A stretch of 20,122 nt of DNA from contig CAKTYE010000046.1 of NCBI GenBank assembly GCA_934631985.1, forward strand, positions 1 to 20,122. Direction: 5' to 3'. Source of the DNA: an uncultured Clostridia bacterium (GTDB lineage: Bacteria > Bacillota > Clostridia > Christensenellales > Aristaeellaceae). Shown here one piece after another: positions 1 through 5,788 of the stretch. A model generated the notes under the pieces. That model searched no databases and was not told the origin of the DNA. It saw only the letters and a program-made list of their open reading frames with translations. The position numbers and the translations under genes are program-made. How positions within the stretch are numbered: position 1 is the first letter of the stretch; every line of letters starts with the position of its first letter.

Positions 1-21
1 AAAAATCTGCAAGCAGCAGAT
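1..21 (-). terminator. Possible terminator of the alpha-galactosidase gene
   Basis: On the minus strand a 6 bp stem (ATCTGC at 16-21 pairing with GCAGAT at 5-10, 5 nt loop) is followed by a run of T. It lies about 48 bp after the alpha-galactosidase stop codon. The stem is short and the window ends here, so the call is tentative; bases 22-69 show nothing else. Confidence 0.4.
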
Positions 22-69
22 GGCGGAAAAGGCATCGCCTACGCTGCCAACGAATTGTGCGGTATTGCC

Positions 70-2253
70 TTAGCCTTCTACCTTCGTCAAATGCAGTACC
101 ACGCTATTGTGGTCATCTCCATGCATTTCGCGGAAGGGTGCGCGAATGCCCTGATACTTCAGCACGCCGCCCGCATACAGGTTACCGTCATCGTCCTGAT
201 ACACCGCCTGTGTGTCAACGTCCGTCACCCGGATGTACACATCCGCAGGATTAGGCGCAGCATGCAGCTGGAACAGGCAGATCAGCAGCTCGTCCTGATT
301 TTCCGAAGCGAACTGCCACGCGGCAATGCGATGCTCAAAGGGGCTTTGCAGGCGGGTGAACTGTCCCTGCTGGGTCAGGGTACGGAAACGCTTCACCGTC
401 TCCACCTGCTGACGGATGACCGCCAGATCCTCCTCGGTCTGCGCCGCCAGATTCAGCTCATAGCCCATGTTGCCGCCCAGGGCCACATCACCGCGGAATT
501 TCATGGTAGTCACGCGGCCCACCTGATGGTTCGGTACCGCGCTCACATGGGCGCTGATGGCGGAGATGGGATACACGACACTGGTTCCCCACTGGATGCC
601 CACGCGCTCCACGCCGTCGGTGTCGTCACTGGTCCAGGTCTGGGGCATGTAATACAGCATGCCCGCGTCAAAGCGTCCGCCGCCGCCAGAGCAGCTTTCG
701 AACAGCACTTTGGGGAAGCGCGCCGTGACCGTTTCCAGCACACGATACAGGCCCAGCATGTAGCGCACCGGCAGGGACTTAAAGTCCTCAGGCGCCAGCA
801 GCGCGGAGCCGACCTCGCTGAAGTTGCGGTTCATGTCCCACTTAATGTAGCTGATGGCCCCGCTGGACAAAATACCCGTCAGCATATCGACCAGATAATC
901 CTGCACGTCCTTGCGGCTCATGTCCAGAATGAGCTGGTTGCGGGCTTCCGTGCGGGGACGGCCTGCCACATGCAGGCACCAGTCAGGATGCGCGCGATAC
1001 AGGTCGCTGTCCGGGGAGATCATTTCCGGCTCAAACCACAGGCCGAAGTCCAGCCCCAGCCCGCGCAGCTTTTCGGCAAAGCCCTCCAGTCCACCGGGGA
1101 GCTTCTGCTTGTTGACCACCCAGTCGCCCAGGGAGCAGTCATCGTTGTTGCGCTTGCCGAACCAGCCGTCGTCCAGCACAAACAGCTCCACGCCCAGTTC
1201 CGCCGCCTTGCGGGCGATCGTCATCAGCTTCTCTTCATTAAAATCAAAATAGGTAGCTTCCCAGTTGTTGATCAGCAGGGGGCGCACCCGGTCGCGCCAT
1301 TCGCCGCGGCACAGGCGCTGACGATACAACTTGTGGAAAATGTGGCTCATGCCGTTCAGGCCCTGGTCGGAATAGACCATCACGGCCTCGGGTGTCTGGA
1401 AATCCGCGCCGGGAGCCAAGCGCCAGTCCGTTTCCTCCAGGCCTGCCACCAGCCGCACATGATCCAGATTATCACCGTTGACCTCCATCAGATAGCTGCC
1501 GGACCACACCAGATTCACGCCCAGCACCTCGCCCTGCTGCTCAGTAGCGTCCTTCGCCATCAGCGCCAGGAAGGGATTATGCTCATGGCCCGATGCGCCG
1601 CGGTTGGAGCGCATGGTGAAGGTCGCGTGGCTGACGGGCGTTCTTTCCGGCTTGCGCTCCTTGGCCCAGCCGCCAAACAGGTGCAAAATGTCCCGCATGC
1701 CGTAGAGGTTCACCGTGCAGGAGGCACTCTTTTCCAGCACCAGCAGCTCCTTGCCGCCGTTGTGATAGCGCACGGAGCTGGTCAGGGCATGGAGCTTCTC
1801 CATCACCGTGTACAGCAGCGTTACTTCCAGGCCCGTTTTCGCGTCCCGCATGGTGATCTCCAGCGTTGTGGCCTCATTCTCGCCTTCGGCGTACACCGCA
1901 GGAAGTCCGGGCAGCGTCGGCTTGCCCGCCGTAATGCGGTAGCCCTCATAGGTCAGGATCGGGCAGCAGGAGCCGTCCGTTTCCCTCACCGCACAGGCCA
2001 CAGGACGGAAATCGCCCCGGCCTGCCGTGGGATACGCCGTGGTTGCCGCTTCATAATAGCCGTCAAACGACGCGCCAATCTGCACCTTATAGGGTATGCA
2101 GGCCACTGCCGCCTGGGGCAGCGCACCACCATAGTAAATGTCCATCAGTCCGGGATTCCCGGTAGGCTCGTCCATGACCGCCAGGATGCGGCTGAAGCTC
2201 GTGCCGTCCGTCAGGTGAAAGCGTCGCGTTGCCGCGTCAAAGGTAATAGGCAT
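70..2253 (-). CDS. Alpha-galactosidase, glycoside hydrolase family 36
   Basis: This 727-residue protein should hydrolyse terminal alpha-1,6-galactosyl residues from raffinose-type sugars and galactomannan fragments, releasing galactose. Its length matches the usual ~730 residues of bacterial GH36. An N-terminal beta-sandwich (about 1-310) precedes the (beta/alpha)8 barrel. Visible motifs are LDDGWFGKRNND (360-371), GLWFEPEM (404-411), YIKWDMNR with the presumed nucleophile Asp473, FESCSGGGGRFD (518-529) and WTSDDTDGVERV, where Asp543 is the likely acid/base by spacing to characterised GH36 enzymes. There is no signal peptide, so it acts in the cytoplasm on imported oligosaccharides. The start is supported by TAAGGAGG about 7 nt upstream. 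No transporter or regulator adjoins it in the window, and it appears to be transcribed alone. Family assignment is secure; natural substrate is inferred. Confidence 0.95.
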   Translation of the reverse strand: MPITFDAATRRFHLTDGTSFSRILAVMDEPTGNPGLMDIYYGGALPQAAVACIPYKVQIGASFDGYYEAATTAYPTAGRGDFRPVACAVRETDGSCCPILTYEGYRITAGKPTLPGLPAVYAEGENEATTLEITMRDAKTGLEVTLLYTVMEKLHALTSSVRYHNGGKELLVLEKSASCTVNLYGMRDILHLFGGWAKERKPERTPVSHATFTMRSNRGASGHEHNPFLALMAKDATEQQGEVLGVNLVWSGSYLMEVNGDNLDHVRLVAGLEETDWRLAPGADFQTPEAVMVYSDQGLNGMSHIFHKLYRQRLCRGEWRDRVRPLLINNWEATYFDFNEEKLMTIARKAAELGVELFVLDDGWFGKRNNDDCSLGDWVVNKQKLPGGLEGFAEKLRGLGLDFGLWFEPEMISPDSDLYRAHPDWCLHVAGRPRTEARNQLILDMSRKDVQDYLVDMLTGILSSGAISYIKWDMNRNFSEVGSALLAPEDFKSLPVRYMLGLYRVLETVTARFPKVLFESCSGGGGRFDAGMLYYMPQTWTSDDTDGVERVGIQWGTSVVYPISAISAHVSAVPNHQVGRVTTMKFRGDVALGGNMGYELNLAAQTEEDLAVIRQQVETVKRFRTLTQQGQFTRLQSPFEHRIAAWQFASENQDELLICLFQLHAAPNPADVYIRVTDVDTQAVYQDDDGNLYAGGVLKYQGIRAPFREMHGDDHNSVVLHLTKVEG

Positions 2254-2357
2254 AGCGTTTCCTCCTTACTTATAAGCCGACCCGGACAGGTCAGCGTTTG
2301 TACATGTTGCTTGCAGGCTTCTGTTTCGGAGCAGCCCGCGCAGCTGTTATCTATTGT

Positions 2358-2386
2358 ATTATACGGCGATACCGTACTTCGCGTAA
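2358..2386 (-). promoter_or_regulatory. Candidate alpha-galactosidase promoter with an overlapping dyad
   Basis: A perfect minus-strand TATAAT lies at 2358-2363, about 100 bp before the start codon. The -35 at 17 bp spacing (2381-2386, TTACGC) is poor. A perfect 5 bp inverted repeat, TACGG-n5-CCGTA, at 2362-2376 overlaps the -10 and spacer, a position suited to a repressor. Operator function is inference. Confidence 0.45.
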
Positions 2387-2480
2387 GCCGGTGTTTGTTG
2401 CGCGTTCCTGTCAAAATGTTGCATGGCGGAGAGAATTTTGGAGGAAAATGCAGCGGGTTGTCACCCCAGCAAGAAGAATA

Positions 2481-2530
2481 TCCTCAGTCAGCCTGGCGGC
2501 TGACAGCTTCCTCTGCGGAGGGAGTCTTTT
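2481..2530. repeat. Palindromic REP-like element with two adjacent hairpins
   Basis: Two hairpins sit side by side. The first has a perfect 7 bp stem, GTCAGCC (2487-2493) with GGCTGAC (2498-2504), and loop TGGC. The second has a 7 bp stem, CTTCCTC (2507-2513) with GAGGGAG (2518-2524), including one G-T pair. The CCTCAGTCAGCC...GGCTGACAGC...CCTC...GAGGGAG order resembles a dispersed intergenic repeat I recall from gut Ruminococcaceae-like genomes. Copy number cannot be seen here. The rest of the gap 2254-2610 holds only the promoter noted separately; I find no credible gene. Confidence 0.55.
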
Positions 2531-2610
2531 GGAGACGTATCTTCCTATGCGCATTCTTTTCAAGCTCGTATACGTTCCACATCCAATGCATCTTTATATT
2601 CTTCTCAAAC

Positions 2611-2647
2611 CAAAACGCGGAGAAAGTCCCGCGCAGACCTTCTCCGC
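2611..2647 (-). terminator. Rho-independent terminator of pfk
   Basis: On the minus strand, 13 bp after the pfk stop, GCGGAGAAGGTC pairs with GACTTTCTCCGC (12 bp with one G-T pair, about 7 nt loop). It is followed by GTTTTGGTTT, an imperfect U-tract. Confidence 0.8.
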
Positions 2648-2660
2648 TCCTTTACAATTT

Positions 2661-3737
2661 TTACTTTGCGCCAAAGGAAATGCCGATGTTCTTCGCCGTC
2701 TGCACCAGCTGATGATCCGCAGGCACCAGCTTGGCAACGCCCGCGATCTCGCTCAACGGGTTGTGCGTCACCGTGTTGCCCACCAGTGCCACCGATACAC
2801 CGAAAATACCGTCGCGGATCAGCTCTGCCGCATGCACGCCAAACTGTGTAGACAGCACCCGGTCATAGGCGCTAGGGCTGCCGCCGCGCTGGATATGGCC
2901 CGGAATGACCGCGCGCGCTTCGACCCCTGCCAGCTCCTGCAGCTGCGACGCAATGCGCTGGCTGATGGAGACAGGCGACGCGGCCCGTCTGGCTTCGCGC
3001 TCCTTCTTCTTCAGCTTGGCTTCTTCCTTATCCATCGCACCCTCGGCAACCGCCAGAATGGAGAAGCCCTTGCCGGCCTTGGCGCGGTTCTCCACCACCT
3101 TGGCGACGCGCTCAATCTCATAGGGAATCTCAGGGATCAAAATCACATCCGCACCGCCTGCGATGCCGGAATACAGCGTCAGCCAACCGGCCTTGTTGCC
3201 CATGATCTCAATGACCATGCAGCGCCCATGACTGCATGCCGTCGTGTGGATGCGGTCGATCACGTCCGTGGCGATGTCCACCGCCGTGTGGAAGCCGAAG
3301 GTAAAATCCGTGCCGTACAGGTCGTTGTCAATGGTTTTCGGCAGGCCGATGACGTTCAGGCCCTCCTGTGAAAGCAGATTGGCGGTCTTATGAGTGCCGT
3401 TGCCGCCCAGAATGACCAGGCAGTCCAGCTTCATGGCCTTGTAATTGGCCTTCATCGCCGCCACCTTGTCCACGTTATCCTCACCGATGACCTTCATGCT
3501 GCGGAAGGGCTGACGGCTTGTGCCGAGGATCGTTCCGCCCAGGGTCAGAATGCCCGAGAACTGCGAGCGATCCATCACCTGATAGTCCCCTTCGATCAAA
3601 CCGCGATAGCCATCGTGAATACCGACGATCTCCACGTCGTCCTTAAACATCTCATAGGCTGCGCGCGCCACCCCTCGAATCGCCGCATTCAGGCCGGGGC
3701 AATCGCCGCCGCTGGTCAAAATACCAATACGCTTCAT
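2661..3737 (-). CDS. pfkA: 6-phosphofructokinase (phosphoryl donor uncertain)
   Basis: Phosphorylates fructose 6-phosphate to fructose 1,6-bisphosphate, the committing step of glycolysis. The 358-residue product begins MKRIGILTSGGDCPGLN. The start is the ATG at 3735-3737, preceded by GGGAGGG; the reading frame stays open further upstream but that part overlaps the promoter. Visible motifs are the N-terminal GGD loop (10-12), LGTSR (71-75), GGNGT (111-115), PKTIDND (133-139, catalytic Asp137), MGNKAG (179-184), PEIPY (202-206) and GHIQRGG (280-286). By alignment to E. coli PfkA, Asn113 replaces Asp103, Gly114 matches Gly104 and Lys134 replaces Gly124. Gly at 104 fits ATP use, whereas Lys at 124 is typical of PPi-dependent enzymes. 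A Lys/Glu-rich segment (about 237-251) precedes the last third. It is divergent from tlyA and appears monocistronic. Confidence 0.93.
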   Translation of the reverse strand: MKRIGILTSGGDCPGLNAAIRGVARAAYEMFKDDVEIVGIHDGYRGLIEGDYQVMDRSQFSGILTLGGTILGTSRQPFRSMKVIGEDNVDKVAAMKANYKAMKLDCLVILGGNGTHKTANLLSQEGLNVIGLPKTIDNDLYGTDFTFGFHTAVDIATDVIDRIHTTACSHGRCMVIEIMGNKAGWLTLYSGIAGGADVILIPEIPYEIERVAKVVENRAKAGKGFSILAVAEGAMDKEEAKLKKKEREARRAASPVSISQRIASQLQELAGVEARAVIPGHIQRGGSPSAYDRVLSTQFGVHAAELIRDGIFGVSVALVGNTVTHNPLSEIAGVAKLVPADHQLVQTAKNIGISFGAK

Positions 3738-3768
3738 CTTTTTTCCCTCCCATTTTTCACTTAAGGCC

Positions 3769-3797
3769 ATTATAGCACGCATGCAGAGCAGGCGCAA
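3769..3797 (-). promoter_or_regulatory. pfk promoter
   Basis: Minus-strand TATAAT at 3769-3774 is preceded by TGC, giving an extended -10. TTGCGC at 3792-3797 serves as -35 with 17 bp spacing. The 5' leader is about 25-30 nt. Confidence 0.75.
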
Positions 3798-3802
3798 GGG
3801 AC

Positions 3803-3831
3803 TGCACATTCGCCGCGCTTTATGCTATAAT
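3803..3831 (+). promoter_or_regulatory. tlyA promoter
   Basis: TATAAT at 3826-3831 with an upstream TGC (extended -10), and TGCACA at 3803-3808 as -35 with 17 bp spacing. Its -35 is separated by only 5 bp from the -35 of the divergent pfk promoter. Confidence 0.8.
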
Positions 3832-3861
3832 GACAGTATCATTGCGCTTTGGAGGTTCGTC

Positions 3862-4692
3862 ATGGCAACAAAGGTCAAGAAGGTCACGCTTCTGGAGCGG
3901 CTGCTCAGCGAGGGATTTTTTGAAAGCAAGGAGGCCGCCGTGCCTTATTTGATGGGCGGTCAGGTCTATGTAGGCAGCCAGCAGGTAACCTCCGCCGCCG
4001 CGAAGGTGGATCCGCTGCTCCCCCTCAGCGTGCGCGGCCTGGACATGCCCTACATCAGCAAGGGTGGCCTGAAGCTGGAGGGCGCTATTCGCGATTTTGG
4101 CATTCAGGTGCAGAATCGCGTCTGCATCGACGCCGGGGCCTGCACCGGCGGCTTTACAGACTGCTTCATCAAGCACGGTGCCGCCCGGGTCTATGCAGTT
4201 GAGGTAGGCTTTGGACAGCTGGCGGGATCGCTGCGGCAGAACCCGCGGGTGGTCAATCTGGAAAAGACGAATATCAGTGATGAAAAGCTGCTGCATTTGG
4301 ATCCCGTGCCTGATCTTGCCAGCGTAGATTTGAGCTACCTGAGCCTGCGCAAGGGCATTCCCGCCTTTGCTGAGGTAATGCAGCACCGCGGCGAGCTGCT
4401 GTGCCTGGTCAAGCCCCTGTTTGAAACCGAAGACATGGAGGCTCGCCGCACGGGCGTGCTGCCCCCGGAGCAATACCTGCCCACGCTGCTTTCGCTGGTG
4501 CAGGATATAAACGCGCTGCCCGATACAGTGGTACAGCATATAACGTACAGTCCCGTCACAGGCAACAACGGCACTCACGAATTTTTCCTGCACGTTGTGC
4601 TGGGCAGCGATGCACTCGCCCCCGATTTGAAGGCCGCCTGTGAAAAGGCCGCAGCGGATGTGCTGGCGCTGTCCCCGTATCACAAGAAATAA
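3862..4692 (+). CDS. tlyA: TlyA family rRNA (cytidine-2'-O)-methyltransferase
   Basis: A 276-residue SAM-dependent methyltransferase of the TlyA family, which 2'-O-methylates cytidines in 23S and in some members 16S rRNA; the old name is hemolysin A. An N-terminal S4 RNA-binding domain (about 9-60) is followed by an FtsJ-like Rossmann methyltransferase domain. Motif I is CIDAGACTGGFTDC (88-101). Other family hallmarks are YISKGGLKLEGA (64-75), DLSYLSLRKG (156-165) and LVKPLFE (182-188), which supply the Lys/Asp/Lys/Glu residues expected in this fold. The start is the ATG after GGAGG (3851-3855); the frame is open upstream but crosses the promoter. In many Clostridia tlyA lies in a sporulation/recN gene cluster, but here it stands alone with its own promoter and terminator. 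Confidence 0.93.
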   Translation: MATKVKKVTLLERLLSEGFFESKEAAVPYLMGGQVYVGSQQVTSAAAKVDPLLPLSVRGLDMPYISKGGLKLEGAIRDFGIQVQNRVCIDAGACTGGFTDCFIKHGAARVYAVEVGFGQLAGSLRQNPRVVNLEKTNISDEKLLHLDPVPDLASVDLSYLSLRKGIPAFAEVMQHRGELLCLVKPLFETEDMEARRTGVLPPEQYLPTLLSLVQDINALPDTVVQHITYSPVTGNNGTHEFFLHVVLGSDALAPDLKAACEKAAADVLALSPYHKK

Positions 4693-4700
4693 GGTGACTG

Positions 4701-4737
4701 AAAGCCGCGCGCACCGCTGCCGTGCGCGTTGCTTTTT
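4701..4737 (+). terminator. tlyA terminator
   Basis: CGCGCAC (4708-4714) pairs with GTGCGCG (4722-4728), and a flanking AAAGC (4701-4705) can extend the stem with GCTTT (4731-4735). A T-run follows. The TTGCTT formed at the end of the hairpin also serves as the murI -35. Confidence 0.85.
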
Positions 4738-4757
4738 CCCCCTGCCGGGGCTATAAT
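4729..4757 (+). promoter_or_regulatory. murI promoter embedded in the tlyA terminator
   Basis: TTGCTT at 4729-4734 and TATAAT at 4752-4757 with exactly 17 bp between them. The -35 coincides with the U-tract of the preceding terminator. Confidence 0.8.
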
Positions 4758-4788
4758 GAGAGCAAGCTCAAGGAATCGAGGTTCGACC

Positions 4789-5571
4789 ATGGAAAGAATC
4801 GCAACATCCCTGCGGGATCGTCCCGTGGGCATTTTTGACAGCGGCGTGGGCGGCATCAGCGTGCTGCGGGAGCTGCGCGCGCAGCTTCCCCTGGAAAATG
4901 TAGTGTATTACGGCGACACCGCCCACGCCCCCTATGGCACCAAGCCGCCGGAAGTCGTCATGGCGCGGGTGCGGCAGGTCATGGCAGAGCTGCTGAACCG
5001 CAATGTGAAGGCCGTGGTCATCGCCTGCAACACCGCCACCAGCGTTGCCGCCGCGACCCTTCGTGCAGAAATGACCCTGCCCATCATCGGCATGGAGCCT
5101 GCGCTGAAGCCCGCCCATCAGCTGCGCCACGGCGGACAGGTGCTGGTAATGGCAACGCCCCTGACCCTGCGCCTGCCCAAATTTGCCGCGCTGATGGCCC
5201 GCTATGGCGAGGGCGCGTCTCCCCTGCCCTGTCCCGGGCTGATGGAGCTGGTCGAGGCCGGTCACCTGGACGATGCGGAAGTCACAGCTTACCTGACGCA
5301 GCTTTTCGCGCCTTACGCCCACACGGCGGTGGACGCGGTGGTGCTGGGCTGCACCCACTATGTGTTTTTGAAGCCCCTGCTGCGGCGCATGCTGCCCCCG
5401 GAGACTGCCATTCTGGACGGCAATGCGGGAACCATTCGGCAATTGCAGCGGGTGCTGACCGATCACGGCAGCCTACGCCAGCAGGGCGATCCGGGCCATG
5501 TCGAACTGCTGACCAGCGGCGATCCGGCCCTGGTGCTGCCCGGCATGGAACGCCTGCTGATGCTTCCGTGA
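4789..5571 (+). CDS. murI: Glutamate racemase
   Basis: Interconverts L- and D-glutamate, supplying D-glutamate for the peptidoglycan stem peptide; a cytoplasmic, cofactor-independent enzyme. The 260-residue length is typical. Motifs seen are GIFDSGVGG (14-22), YYGDTAHAPYG (40-50), the first catalytic cysteine in IACNTATS (Cys80) and the second in LGCTHY (Cys188, followed by His190). The chosen start follows a modest site, GAGG at 4778-4781, 7 nt before ATG; an upstream in-frame extension would run through the -10 box and is rejected. It is flanked by terminators on both sides and so is probably transcribed alone. Confidence 0.96.
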   Translation: MERIATSLRDRPVGIFDSGVGGISVLRELRAQLPLENVVYYGDTAHAPYGTKPPEVVMARVRQVMAELLNRNVKAVVIACNTATSVAAATLRAEMTLPIIGMEPALKPAHQLRHGGQVLVMATPLTLRLPKFAALMARYGEGASPLPCPGLMELVEAGHLDDAEVTAYLTQLFAPYAHTAVDAVVLGCTHYVFLKPLLRRMLPPETAILDGNAGTIRQLQRVLTDHGSLRQQGDPGHVELLTSGDPALVLPGMERLLMLP

Positions 5572-5627
5572 TGGAAGAAACGGTCTTGTGATAGCCAAAT
5601 ATCCCAGTCGTGTTTTCGTAAATATTT

Positions 5628-5677
5628 GCCAAAGAATAGCTTTGTATAAATACAAGGCTTTTCTTTTGGCGTTTTTT
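5628..5677 (+). terminator. murI terminator
   Basis: A long interrupted hairpin: GCCAAA (5628-5633) pairs with TTTGGC (5665-5670). An inner stem, GCTTTGTA with TACAAGGC around loop TAAA, lies within it (one G-T pair), and a T6 run follows at 5672-5677. Confidence 0.85.
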
Positions 5678-5678
5678 C

Positions 5679-5687
5679 TGCTATAAT
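5679..5687 (+). promoter_or_regulatory. Extended -10 promoter of the EF-G-like gene
   Basis: TGC-TATAAT at 5679-5687, directly after the murI terminator. No good -35 is present at 16-18 bp because that region is the terminator arm, so the extended -10 would carry recognition. The leader to the start codon is about 95 nt and shows only small hairpins, for example TTCCA-n5-TGGAA at 5691-5705. Confidence 0.65.
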
Positions 5688-5788
5688 CATTTCCAGAACA
5701 TGGAATGAGGAGACGTTCCACCTATATTTTCAGCGGAATGCCGCCTCATCAAAGAAAAAAACACAATTCTAGAGGGAGGCACACGAAC

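Noticed and set aside
55..2712. A very long open frame antisense to the alpha-galactosidase gene
   Set aside because: It mirrors a strongly supported GH36 gene, has no ribosome site or family motifs, and is His/Gln/Arg-rich as expected for an antisense frame of a GC-rich gene.
2449..3371. An ATG after GGAGG that could start a small plus-strand gene through the palindromic repeat
   Set aside because: The translated frame passes through repeat hairpins, a terminator and then antisense to pfk; no family resemblance.
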